A DNA stretch of 64,000 nucleotides, from positions 1 to 64,000 of the IMG/VR virus record IMGVR_UViG_3300040758_000214; one strand, 5' to 3'. Below are positions 41,177 through 49,400 of this stretch, piece by piece. Position numbers and translations under genes: made by a program. Every line of letters begins with the position of its first letter. Position 1 is the stretch's first letter. The notes under the pieces are model-generated. The model was not told the origin of the DNA. It saw only the letters and a program-made list of their open reading frames with translations, and made no database searches. The stretch is from a virus.

Positions 41177-42530
41177 TGGATTTCTCCTCATAAAACTCTT
41201 TAATGATTTTTGTTAAATCTTCTTTATTATTCAATTCTGGATTTTCTAAAACTTGGTCCATCAAATAGTTTAAAATTTCACCTATTATTTTACTGGGTTT
41301 AATATTTAGAATTTCTTGAATATCATTGCCGTCTAATTCTAAATCATTAAAACATCCAACTTGATTAGGTCTATTAACTTCAATTTTGAACATTCTATTT
41401 AATTTCTTAGTTTTATAAAATCTTTTTTTCTTATCAAGATTATATCTTCCAGATGTATCACAAAAATTTACTCTTAATAAATCTTTATAATGTAATGACC
41501 TTTCATTTAATATTCTTAGAATTCTTCTTATACATTTTTGAGTTAATTCATCTGGAGGCATAACTCTCATATGTAAATCTGTTAATCCGGTAATAAAATT
41601 AATCTCTTTAGAACTAAATGTTAATTTTAATAATTCTTCTTTTAATTGTTTAGCCCCTATATGAGCATGATCTAAAAAGAAATAATCATTAGTTCTTGGA
41701 TTTATTTTACATACTAAAGGTTTTCCTACATCATGTAAATAAGCAGATAATTTAACTAATTTATTTTTTATTGGAGCACTATCTCCACTTAACATTAAAT
41801 GTGTAAAAATATCTTCTACATGATGTGGGCCATGAGGATGATTATAACATGAAGTCATTGATGGAAATATATGTTCCAATCCCCCTATTGAATGTAATGA
41901 TTCAAAAAATATTGATGCTTTTTTTATTTCCATTGCCTTAAGAATTTCAAGTCTAATTCTTTCAGGATTAACATGAGATTCAATAGTACTTGAATATTCC
42001 TTTAAAGCTTTAAATGTTTCAGATTCAAATTCTCCATCAATTTTTGCTTTAAATCTACATGCTCTAATAATCCTATTTGGGTCTTCAAATATTCTTTTAT
42101 GAGGATCTCCAATAAATCTTATAATCTTTTTTTCTAAATCTTCTCTACCATTATGATAGTCAATTATTTTATCTTTAATTGGATCATATGCGATAGAATT
42201 TATGGTTAGATCTCTCCTTGCCAAATCTTCTTGTAAGGATGGAGTAAAATTAATTTGAACTGATTTATCATCTAATCCATTATATTCATCTGTTCGATAT
42301 GTAGCAACTTCAATATCATTAATTAATAAAACTCCAAAACTTTTTCCCACTTCTTTTATACTACATTTATAATTTTTGAAAATTGAAGATATTTCATCTG
42401 GAGTTGCATTTGTAACTATATCATAGTCCTTAGATTTTAAACCTAAAATCATATCCCTAACACAGCCTCCTACGAAATAAACTTCAAATTTATTAGTATG
42501 TAAAATTTTAATTATTTCAATTGCTGTCAT
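41166..42530 (-). CDS. cca: CCA-adding / poly(A) polymerase family nucleotidyltransferase
   Basis: The class II nucleotidyltransferase head is clear: GGCVRD (21-26), DYDIVT with Asp37 and Asp39, ARRDLTINSIAYD, and a later FEDPNRIIRACRF. An HD domain follows (YLHDVGKPLV), as in bacterial CCA enzymes with added phosphatase activity. At 454 residues it is within the usual range. It builds or repairs tRNA 3' CCA ends, complementing RtcB and Thg1 in tRNA repair. Confidence 0.9.
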   Translation of the reverse strand: MTAIEIIKILHTNKFEVYFVGGCVRDMILGLKSKDYDIVTNATPDEISSIFKNYKCSIKEVGKSFGVLLINDIEVATYRTDEYNGLDDKSVQINFTPSLQEDLARRDLTINSIAYDPIKDKIIDYHNGREDLEKKIIRFIGDPHKRIFEDPNRIIRACRFKAKIDGEFESETFKALKEYSSTIESHVNPERIRLEILKAMEIKKASIFFESLHSIGGLEHIFPSMTSCYNHPHGPHHVEDIFTHLMLSGDSAPIKNKLVKLSAYLHDVGKPLVCKINPRTNDYFFLDHAHIGAKQLKEELLKLTFSSKEINFITGLTDLHMRVMPPDELTQKCIRRILRILNERSLHYKDLLRVNFCDTSGRYNLDKKKRFYKTKKLNRMFKIEVNRPNQVGCFNDLELDGNDIQEILNIKPSKIIGEILNYLMDQVLENPELNNKEDLTKIIKEFYEEKSNVN

Positions 42531-42542
42531 TTTATTATCCTA

Positions 42543-42677
42543 TTAAATATTATATGCTATCAAAAATCCACCAATAAAACATCCTAAATTATTTCCAAAA
42601 ATTGCATTCTCTCCATTTTTAAAATCATCTATTATTAGAAGAATTCCTATTAATATACAAATTGTTCTGATGATCAT
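42543..42677 (-). CDS. Membrane micro-protein, 44 aa
   Basis: The ATG at 42677 overlaps the previous stop (ATGA). Two short hydrophobic stretches (ICILIGILLII and GCFIGGFLIAYNI) flank a DDFKNGENA loop. It is probably a small hairpin membrane protein. Confidence 0.5.
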   Translation of the reverse strand: MIIRTICILIGILLIIDDFKNGENAIFGNNLGCFIGGFLIAYNI

Positions 42678-43021
42678 ATATACTCCTTTAATAATATTAA
42701 TGTTAAAAATAAAGTTGACATATGTAACATTTGGTCAAATCCTATAACTACAAAGAACCAATGTCTTTCTTCTTTTTGCCAAAGATAAGATGTAATTCGA
42801 CTTGTAATAGCATCAATTATAAAATGACATATTCCATTAATTAATGCATAAAGAGGATTGATAAAAATAAATAATACAGTATAAACGACAGAATGAATAC
42901 CAAGCCATTTCCAACTTTTACTTTTATTCAACGCCATCTTATCATTTTGAAATAGAAAATCTGAAATAAAATGAAGAATAACAATTGTTAAAATTATATT
43001 CAAATTTATAGATTGTGTCAT
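42674..43021 (-). CDS. DUF3307-family membrane protein, 115 aa
   Basis: The pattern HFISDFLFQNDKMA, then NGICHFIIDAITS and GFDQMLHMST is the DUF3307 signature, with His/Asp residues at helix ends within a four-helix membrane protein. Some bacterial members are near stress genes. A P2 motif and AGGAG lie just upstream. Confidence 0.8.
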   Translation of the reverse strand: MTQSINLNIILTIVILHFISDFLFQNDKMALNKSKSWKWLGIHSVVYTVLFIFINPLYALINGICHFIIDAITSRITSYLWQKEERHWFFVVIGFDQMLHMSTLFLTLILLKEYI

Positions 43022-43040
43022 ATTAAAGTCTCCTGGTTTA

Positions 43041-43051
43041 TTTTGTTCTAA
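43041..43051 (-). promoter_or_regulatory. TTAGAACA-type motif P2, leftward
   Basis: On the minus strand TTAGAACAAAA followed by TAAACCAGGAG lies about 30 nt before the DUF3307 start, just after the upstream operon's terminator. Confidence 0.5.
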
Positions 43052-43073
43052 TTTTAATAAAAAATTGCTATAA

Positions 43074-43114
43074 AAATTGGGGCATTAATATATAAAATAC
43101 CAATGCCCCAATTT
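43074..43114 (-). terminator. Intrinsic terminator of the 43123-45149 operon
   Basis: A 13-bp perfect stem (AAATTGGGGCATT and complement) with a 15-nt loop lies 9 nt after the stop at 43123. Reading leftward it is followed by T-rich TTTATAG. Confidence 0.82.
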
Positions 43115-43122
43115 CTATTAAA

Positions 43123-43551
43123 TTATTTATTTTCTTTTTGAATTGGTGGATCCATTTCAGAAATCCATTGATCAAGTTTTAATCGAATAATTTTAGCTGC
43201 ATCATTCGGAATTTTTTGGATATCTTGATTATTGCTTATTTTGGGGATTAAATAAATTGCAGCCGCTTCATTTTCATTTGGTATTATAATACAAAGAAAG
43301 ATTGTTACTATTGCAAAAGGTATAAACCTTTTAGTTAATTTTGCCCATAAATTAAGCCAACCTTGCCATTCTTTTCTATTATATAAATTAGTACTTTCAG
43401 ACATATTAGGATCATCCTGAAATTTTACATATGCTATTAACCATGCGATTGAAAAGACAATAACAGTAATAATTCCAATTACCATAAAGAAAATTGATAT
43501 ATTATTTATTGTATCTAATCTTGTAAACAAATAAATTTGCATTGTAGTCAT
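43123..43551 (-). CDS. Two-helix membrane protein, 142 aa
   Basis: Two transmembrane helices (about 17-42 and 75-92) are separated by a basic cytosolic loop. The C-terminal 50 residues are polar and acidic. There is no signal peptide. It could be a holin-like or membrane-remodelling protein; nothing decides. Confidence 0.6.
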   Translation of the reverse strand: MTTMQIYLFTRLDTINNISIFFMVIGIITVIVFSIAWLIAYVKFQDDPNMSESTNLYNRKEWQGWLNLWAKLTKRFIPFAIVTIFLCIIIPNENEAAAIYLIPKISNNQDIQKIPNDAAKIIRLKLDQWISEMDPPIQKENK

Positions 43552-43578
43552 AACTTTTTCTCCTTAGTTAAATTGATT

Positions 43579-43890
43579 TTAAAATTTTTGAATTGGTCCA
43601 AATCTATATTCCAACCACGGTTGAATTGCAAGTAATGGTTTATCTCCATAGCGATATCTTAATTCTAAGGTATCACATAATACTGGTTCCTCCCCAAAAT
43701 GTACAACATTTCCTTTACGAATTAAAGAAGCCCACCAGTTATTTCCTGTATCCAATGTCCAGAAATCTTCAGTCTTTTTAAAAGGTATTTCTTTGGTATA
43801 TCGAGACCCTTGAATGATTTCTGTGATTGCTTTCATTAGATCTCCTTCAACCCAATCATTCTGTAATTGAATTCTGACTGTATCACTCAT
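43579..43890 (-). CDS. Hypothetical protein, 103 aa
   Basis: A soluble, Trp-rich protein (DFWTLDTGNNWWASL, QPWLEYRFG) with beta-strand patterning. AAAGGAGA precedes the ATG. No family was recognised. Confidence 0.6.
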   Translation of the reverse strand: MSDTVRIQLQNDWVEGDLMKAITEIIQGSRYTKEIPFKKTEDFWTLDTGNNWWASLIRKGNVVHFGEEPVLCDTLELRYRYGDKPLLAIQPWLEYRFGPIQKF

Positions 43891-43894
43891 ATGA

Positions 43895-44029
43895 TTATTT
43901 CTCCTTTTTTATTATTATACTATACATCATATTTTTATTATATTTAAAATTTTTAGTATATGGTTGGTAATGACTCCCATTAAATACATAAAGTATATCC
44001 TTTAAAATTTTAGGTTTTTTCTTTATCAT
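43895..44029 (-). CDS. Small basic protein, 44 aa
   Basis: The ATG at 44029 after GAGGAG opens MIKKKPKILKDILYVF, ending KKEK. It is basic with several Tyr and Asn. It is unclassified. Confidence 0.52.
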   Translation of the reverse strand: MIKKKPKILKDILYVFNGSHYQPYTKNFKYNKNMMYSIIIKKEK

Positions 44030-44033
44030 TTCT

Positions 44034-44435
44034 TTACTCCTCAATTATTATATTTGGTACACCACCAGGAAATACACTCCAAAATTGTCTCGGAACTTCA
44101 AATTTAACTTTACCAATTGCAATTCCTAAACAAACTAGTTCATCACAACTTCTGTGATAATCTGTCCAAGGCATTGTATTTTTATCATAAGCCATATTTA
44201 AAAATGACCATCCAGTTTTACTAAAAAACATTGGATGTAATTCTTTTAAGAAAGTTATGATTTGATCTCTGAATTTTTCAATTCTTTCACTACAAAATTT
44301 TGTCTTAATTACTACACCTTCAACTTCAATGAAATTTTTTGTTATTGGTTGTAATGCCAAATCCAATTCTACATTTTTAAATAAACAACTCATAAAAATT
44401 GTATGAACTGCTATTTCTGTAAGGATAGTTTTCAT
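44034..44435 (-). CDS. Conserved-looking hypothetical protein, 133 aa
   Basis: The GWSFLNMAYDKNTMPWTDYH, then RSCDELVCLGIAIGK and FPGGVPNI patterns look like a widely shared uncharacterised phage and bacterial family. AAGGAGA precedes the ATG. The role is unknown. Confidence 0.62.
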   Translation of the reverse strand: MKTILTEIAVHTIFMSCLFKNVELDLALQPITKNFIEVEGVVIKTKFCSERIEKFRDQIITFLKELHPMFFSKTGWSFLNMAYDKNTMPWTDYHRSCDELVCLGIAIGKVKFEVPRQFWSVFPGGVPNIIIEE

Positions 44436-44450
44436 GATATTCTCCTTAAA

Positions 44451-44549
44451 TTATGTTAGTACTAAATATAGAAAAACAATGATAACTAACCATATTAATA
44501 ATTCATGATCTCTGTAATATTGAAGACAAAGATTACTAAATTCTCTCAT
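44451..44549 (-). CDS. Single-helix membrane micro-protein, 32 aa
   Basis: The ATG at 44549 overlaps the preceding stop (ATGA). A hydrophobic helix (LLIWLVIIVFLYLVL) makes up the second half. Confidence 0.5.
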   Translation of the reverse strand: MREFSNLCLQYYRDHELLIWLVIIVFLYLVLT

Positions 44550-44791
44550 TTCCATTCACCAGAACTTATTAAACGTTCTTGATCTACTTGATAATGGTAA
44601 TTTGCAAGGAAACTAAATTTTGGAGTTTCATCATCAATCCATTCAACTGTAGCAAAAGGTTCATTGAATAATGTAATTCTCCCATCATCGTGAAATATAC
44701 ATCTATCAGAGTTTAGTATATGAAGTTTGTCATATAAAAAATGCATCATTCTTCCAATATTTTTTCCTTTATATTGACTATAAAATCCCAT
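44546..44791 (-). CDS. Hypothetical protein, 81 aa
   Basis: A short, aromatic-rich soluble protein (NRCIFHDDGRITLF-like and PKFSFLANYHY). AAAGGAA precedes the ATG. It is unclassified. Confidence 0.6.
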   Translation of the reverse strand: MGFYSQYKGKNIGRMMHFLYDKLHILNSDRCIFHDDGRITLFNEPFATVEWIDDETPKFSFLANYHYQVDQERLISSGEWK

Positions 44792-44828
44792 GATATATTC
44801 CTTTCTTTTATTTAATAAATTCCCTTAG

Positions 44829-45149
44829 TTATTTATCATTGATTAACCATTGTTCAATCATTTCGATTCTTTTTAATGCGAATTCTGGGTAGTTTTGTGG
44901 AAATTTTTGAACTGTCAAAAAAGCTCTTGTAACTCCAAAATATTTATTTCTCCAATTAATACAAGGAGTTCTGTTATAATTTCTTATAAATCCTTCCTTT
45001 GTCCATTGACATTCTTCACAATTTCTAACATTATTTTTTATTCCTACGACTTCACATAAAGGACAGTCATTATTATGATCATTAGGTTCTCTGCCTTCTT
45101 TATAATAATGTAATAACTCTTCAAGAGCTTCCTTCATTTTATTTGTCAT
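44829..45149 (-). CDS. Cys-rich hypothetical protein, 106 aa
   Basis: Residues about 22-50 contain CPLCEVVGIKNNVRNCEECQW, two CxxC pairs fitting a zinc site, followed by a third Cys at PCINW and an Arg/Trp-rich part. It is the first gene after the P1 element at 45186. Confidence 0.62.
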   Translation of the reverse strand: MTNKMKEALEELLHYYKEGREPNDHNNDCPLCEVVGIKNNVRNCEECQWTKEGFIRNYNRTPCINWRNKYFGVTRAFLTVQKFPQNYPEFALKRIEMIEQWLINDK

Positions 45150-45185
45150 TTTTAATGTCCTTTCTTTTAAAATAAATTCCTCACC

Positions 45186-45205
45186 TTGGTTATTAATATA
45201 TATAG
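45186..45205 (-). promoter_or_regulatory. Leftward promoter-like element P1, copy 3
   Basis: TTGGTTATTAATATATATAG is identical to the copy at 24286. It sits 36 nt before the start at 45149. Confidence 0.65.
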
Positions 45206-45230
45206 CATTTCTTTTCTAACTTAATTAATT

Positions 45231-45241
45231 TTTTAGAACAA
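45231..45241 (+). promoter_or_regulatory. TTAGAACA-type motif P2
   Basis: TTTTAGAACAA followed by ATTAAAAAGGG lies in the 238-nt intergenic region, about 150 nt before the tube-like gene. The rest of that region holds only a leader hairpin. Confidence 0.45.
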
Positions 45242-45349
45242 ATTAAAAAGGGTTATACTTTCTAATTTTTAGAGAATTTTAAAAAGTATCTGAATTAAAA
45301 GGGATTATGGAACATATTAATAGTATATGGATCGTGGAAATTTAAAGTT

Positions 45350-45370
45350 TAAGATGGTAAATCCATCTTA
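45350..45370 (+). promoter_or_regulatory. Leader hairpin before tube-like gene
   Basis: TAAGATGG and CCATCTTA pair around a 5-nt loop, directly before the GAGGAGG ribosome site (45371-45377). Confidence 0.55.
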
Positions 45371-45387
45371 GAGGAGGCTTACATATT

Positions 45388-46104
45388 ATGAAGTATTCAT
45401 TTGCTGCATTAGGAGAAAATATATTAACTCGTAAATTCGGAGGATCAGCTTCTACGGGTGCTGCGGAGCCATATATTTCTGGCTATTTTTTCGTCTGGTT
45501 TGACAGACTACCTAATAACCTTATTAACTATACTCAATTAGGAAATAGTGGTCTTTCCTCTCTTAGTGATTGCCAAAATATTTTAAGTGCAAGTTGTACA
45601 GGTTGTACGCCCCCAGGCGGCACTTTAAACAAGGTTGAATATACCGGACTAGGTGGTGTTAAGTGGGCAGTTCCTGGTCATATTGATTATCAAAATTCGG
45701 TATCCTTAAAATTCATTGAATTTTATAGAACTCCAATTCTTGATATTATGCATGGGTGGGTAAAAATGATTAGAGATTATAGAACTGGTACTACAGATCT
45801 TCAAGCTGATGATTCTGGTCAGGGATATACGAAAAATGATTACTCTGGGACGATATACTATTGGACTACAACTCCTGACGCAAAAAATGTTGAGTATTTT
45901 GCATGTTATGATGGATGTTTCCCTGCAAAAGATCCACAAGATTTATATCATGGTGATGTTGAAACTGTAGGAAGATTAGATGTTGAAATTGAATTTAACG
46001 TAGATTATATTTGGCATGAACCTTGGGTTAGAGAAAAATGTCAGAGTTTAGTTTCTGTATTCCAAGCAGCAAAGCAGACTGTTCAAAATTATCAGGAACC
46101 TTAA
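45388..46104 (+). CDS. Tail tube-like protein, 238 aa
   Basis: The stretch SVSLKFIEFYRTPILDIMHGWV and MIRDYRTGTT resembles T4 gp19-type tube proteins, in which a beta-barrel strand pair precedes a helix packing in the ring. A Cys-rich loop (SASCTGCTPPGG) is unusual. It begins a 14-kb rightward tail block. The assignment is by pattern and context, with moderate certainty. Confidence 0.68.
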   Translation: MKYSFAALGENILTRKFGGSASTGAAEPYISGYFFVWFDRLPNNLINYTQLGNSGLSSLSDCQNILSASCTGCTPPGGTLNKVEYTGLGGVKWAVPGHIDYQNSVSLKFIEFYRTPILDIMHGWVKMIRDYRTGTTDLQADDSGQGYTKNDYSGTIYYWTTTPDAKNVEYFACYDGCFPAKDPQDLYHGDVETVGRLDVEIEFNVDYIWHEPWVREKCQSLVSVFQAAKQTVQNYQEP

Positions 46105-46145
46105 TATTTACAATGTCAATATTTGGCATTAGGAGGAATTTATAA

Positions 46146-46838
46146 ATGGAACTAACTGGCATGAAAATAAATGAACAAGATATGGAATGGGCGTGCAAGC
46201 AATATTTACTTGATCAAATTCCTTCTAGTAAATATATTCAATAAAATTCAACAGTAGATCAAAGACAACAATTTAAAGAATGGATTAAAAAAGCATCTTT
46301 AAAAGAAATTTTAGTTATTATAGAACAAGATAGTAAAAATAATATGTATTTAAATAAGGGATGGAAATATATTTATGGAGTAGGTTTAGCTGCGGCATTA
46401 GGTGGAATGGTTGGGGCCGCATCTTCTTATACTAGGAAAGGAGATGCTCTAGCCGTAGGTTCTATGTTGGCTAGCGCATCTACATTATTATATTATTTTT
46501 ATAAACGAAAAAAAGATCCATGTCATCAAAAATGCAAAGATGCATCGACTACACATAAATTTGGGGAATTAGAAAGATCTTTAAGGTATCAAATATGTAG
46601 AACAGAGTGTTCTATAGTTGCTGCAAAAGATGTATTAAGGCAAGTAACAAGTCAAAAAGGAAAATGCAGTAGTACAGAAAAACCAGAAAAATGTTTAAAA
46701 TCTTTATCTAAATTAGAATTAAAATGGAGACGTAAAATAGAAAACTTAGAAGATATATTACGTGATCTTAAACATAGATTTTCTACAGGAAAAACTAAAA
46801 CATCACCTATTAAATTACAACCTGCTTTTAAAAGTTAA
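46146..46838 (+). pseudogene. Family A membrane Cys protein, interrupted by in-frame TAA
   Basis: An ATG at 46146 with AGGAGG upstream opens a frame whose first 32 residues (DMEWACKQYLLDQ and SSKYI) match the N-terminus of family A paralogs at 49401 and 52055. TAA at 46242-46244 ends it. The same frame then continues to 46838 with a helix (about 65-120), DPCHQKCK, YQICRTEC and GKCSSTEKPEKCL. A single base change from GAA, AAA or CAA would explain the stop. Internal re-initiation at 46344 could still make the C-terminal part. Confidence 0.78.
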
Positions 46839-46854
46839 TGGAGATTAAACCCAA

Positions 46855-47610
46855 ATGAGTGCTATATCTGATTCCCTATTATTTCTTATCACATTACGCA
46901 AGACAATGTGTGAATTTATAGACAATTCTAAAATAAGTGATATTGATAAAGCTAAGGGTAAAAATTTTATAATGAATGAAGGTAGTGATTATGAGATTTT
47001 AACTTTAGCAGTAAGAGGACAAAGACCAACAGAAAAATATAATATAGTTGAAGAAAAGAAATTATTTGAAGATATTAAAAATTGTGTATCTAAGAATAGT
47101 GAAACTTTTAATAAACTATTATCTGAAAAAGTTGCAAAGGATTTTGCTAAAGATTTAACTCCATTATCTGAATATGGATTAACTTCTTGTGTTCCTATTA
47201 TGAATTTTATAATAGAACAACAAGTTTGGGGAAATGTTCAAAAAGCTGCAAGGGCTGAAAGATGGAAGGGAGTTGATGCAGGTATTGCAAAATTGAGGGC
47301 TACAAATGATATGTATGCTAAGAATAAAAAATTTAGCAAACAAGTTGGTGGAGCTTTATTAGCTGCTATGATTGCCTATGCGGCTTATAAAATATACAAG
47401 AATAAATTCAGTGCAGCAGCTAAAGCATGTAAAGGAAAGACTGGTCCTGAAAAAACTTTATGTATGAATAACTTTAAGGTTGCTGCAATTAAAGCACAAA
47501 TTGCTCAATTGAAGTCCGGTTCGTCTGGATGTAATTCATCTAAAGATCCTGTAAAATGTAAAGCTGTTATATTGGCTAAAATTAAGAAACTTGAAGGGAA
47601 ACTTAAGTAA
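46855..47610 (+). CDS. Family B membrane Cys protein 1, 251 aa
   Basis: The N-terminal domain has SLLFLITLRKTMCEFI and NFIMNEGSDYEIL, followed by a charged helical part. A hydrophobic helix (about 165-183, GGALLAAMIAYAAYKIY) leads into the terminal four-Cys helical hairpin: CKGKTGPEKTLC, QIAQLKSG, then GCNSSKDPVKC. The domain order is shared by three tandem genes. A membrane-anchored protein with a disulfide-like hairpin outside the reducing cytosol is plausible. GGAG precedes the ATG. Confidence 0.72.
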   Translation: MSAISDSLLFLITLRKTMCEFIDNSKISDIDKAKGKNFIMNEGSDYEILTLAVRGQRPTEKYNIVEEKKLFEDIKNCVSKNSETFNKLLSEKVAKDFAKDLTPLSEYGLTSCVPIMNFIIEQQVWGNVQKAARAERWKGVDAGIAKLRATNDMYAKNKKFSKQVGGALLAAMIAYAAYKIYKNKFSAAAKACKGKTGPEKTLCMNNFKVAAIKAQIAQLKSGSSGCNSSKDPVKCKAVILAKIKKLEGKLK

Positions 47611-47640
47611 TTTCAATGTAGGGCGGGGGTTATACTTTAG

Positions 47641-48465
47641 ATGAATAATTCATTACTTTTTACATTAGCCATTAGGAGAACTTTGTGTGAGTTCCTCAGC
47701 TATAGTCAGTTAGACTTAAAGGCTAAGAAATATTCTAAACATTTTGTTATGTATGAAGCAACTGATTATGAAATTATGTCGTTATTAATGACCGGAGATT
47801 ATCCTGTTAAGAAGTATAACCCTCTCAAAGAAGAAAAGTTATATAATCAATGTAAAAATATTATCTTAGAAAACATATCTGAAATCTCACCTTATATAGA
47901 AAAATCAATTTTAAAAAATATTATCACTGAATTAGCTCCTATTAAAGGTTCGTCTAATGTTTTATTAAAAGAATATATTAATGAGCAAATACAAGTCAAA
48001 CATCAAATAGATCCCCAAGGAAGACCAAATTGGAAAGCAATTGCTGGTGCTGCGTTTACTGCGGGAATGGCTGCAAATGTGGGAAATCCTTTAGGTAAAG
48101 ATTTATATGAATATGGTAAGAAAAATGCTAGGCAGGGATTAGCATCTCTTATGTCATATTTAAAATCTACAAATGGCAAAATGGTTGGATCTGTAATGGC
48201 TGCATCTTTGATTGTATATGCTTCTATAATTATATATCATAAATATTTTTCAAATGCAGCAGTTACATGTAAAAATTTAAAAGGAAATGAGAAAGATCAT
48301 TGTGTTAAAAAAATAAAAATGAATGCTTTAAAAAATCAAATTAATACATTAAAACAAGGAAGTTCTGCATGTTATAGTAAAGAGAATCAAGACAAATGCC
48401 AAAGAGTTATTAAAATGAAAATTCTAAAACTCCAACTTAGATTACAAAAATTGGAGCGGAGTTAA
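47641..48465 (+). CDS. Family B membrane Cys protein 2, 274 aa
   Basis: It has the same layout as the gene before: SLLFTLAIRRTLCEFL, FVMYEATDYEIMSLL, a hydrophobic stretch (about 180-200) and the terminal CKNLKGNEKDHC, INTLKQG and ACYSKENQDKC. It is the product of tandem duplication by pattern. The linker between the N-terminal domain and the membrane helix is longer and Gly-rich. Confidence 0.72.
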   Translation: MNNSLLFTLAIRRTLCEFLSYSQLDLKAKKYSKHFVMYEATDYEIMSLLMTGDYPVKKYNPLKEEKLYNQCKNIILENISEISPYIEKSILKNIITELAPIKGSSNVLLKEYINEQIQVKHQIDPQGRPNWKAIAGAAFTAGMAANVGNPLGKDLYEYGKKNARQGLASLMSYLKSTNGKMVGSVMAASLIVYASIIIYHKYFSNAAVTCKNLKGNEKDHCVKKIKMNALKNQINTLKQGSSACYSKENQDKCQRVIKMKILKLQLRLQKLERS

Positions 48466-48472
48466 ACATATA

Positions 48473-49390
48473 ATGAAAAATATTAAAGATTCAATGTTAT
48501 TTTTATTAATCACTAGAAAAACCATAAGTGATTTAATTGTTAGTGAATCTAATTTAAATCCTTCAGATAAAGTTTTAGCAAAAAATTTTATTATGAATGA
48601 AGCTACTGATTATGAAATTATGTCTGTATTAATGGAAAGTCAATTACCTAATGAACAATATAATGATATTAAAGAAGATAAATTATTTGAATCTTTAAAA
48701 AAATGTATATTAATAAATGAAAAAGTATTATCTAAATATATACCTAAAGAAACAATTCAATGTGTTTTAGAAATTGATTCAGTTTCTCAATATGGATTTT
48801 CTTCATCTATTCCTATAATGGAATATATGATTGAACAATATCAAGCTGATATGAGTGATGATGATTATCGTCATAGTGGTGGAAGTAATGTTGTAGGAAA
48901 AGCGGGCGAGGCAGGAATGACTGCTTTAATAATGAGGCCAAGAGGTGGATATAAACGAGCATTTACAAGATATAAAAATAGAAAATTACCAAAACAAATT
49001 GCAGCTGCAAAAGCATTACCGGCTAAAACAATGAATTTTTTAAGAACTGGAAGACAAGCTGCAATGAATGGAATTTCATCTGTTGTTAATTTTGCTAAAT
49101 CTGGTCCTGGAAAAGTATTAGGAATAGTTGCAATTGTTGCTTTAGTTGCTTTAGCTGCAAATAAAATTTATAGAGAAAAATTAAGTCAAGCAGCAAAAGC
49201 GTGTTCTAAATATACTGGCCCTGAAAAACAAAATTGTATGAGAGGATTTAAAAGAACAGCTCTTTCTGCTCAAATTGCTCAATTAAAAGCTGGATTAGCT
49301 GCATGTAAAGGAACAAATAATCCAGAAGGTTGCCAAAATAAAATTGCTAAAAAAGTAGCATCATTACAAAGGAAAATATCTAAAATATAA
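48473..49390 (+). CDS. Family B membrane Cys protein 3, 305 aa
   Basis: The longest family B copy: SMLFLLITRKTISDLI, FIMNEATDYEIMSVL, an extended basic linker (RGGYKRAFTRYKNRKLPK), a helix (VLGIVAIVALVALAANKIY) and the terminal CSKYTGPEKQNC, QIAQLKAG and ACKGTNNPEGC. The N-terminal Cys of the other two copies is absent. Confidence 0.72.
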   Translation: MKNIKDSMLFLLITRKTISDLIVSESNLNPSDKVLAKNFIMNEATDYEIMSVLMESQLPNEQYNDIKEDKLFESLKKCILINEKVLSKYIPKETIQCVLEIDSVSQYGFSSSIPIMEYMIEQYQADMSDDDYRHSGGSNVVGKAGEAGMTALIMRPRGGYKRAFTRYKNRKLPKQIAAAKALPAKTMNFLRTGRQAAMNGISSVVNFAKSGPGKVLGIVAIVALVALAANKIYREKLSQAAKACSKYTGPEKQNCMRGFKRTALSAQIAQLKAGLAACKGTNNPEGCQNKIAKKVASLQRKISKI

Positions 49391-49400
49391 AGAGGATAAT

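Noticed and set aside
46242-46244. Alternative genetic code (TAA read as sense)
   Set aside because: TAA is the usual stop of many genes here, including neighbours, and no gene needs it as sense except this one paralog.
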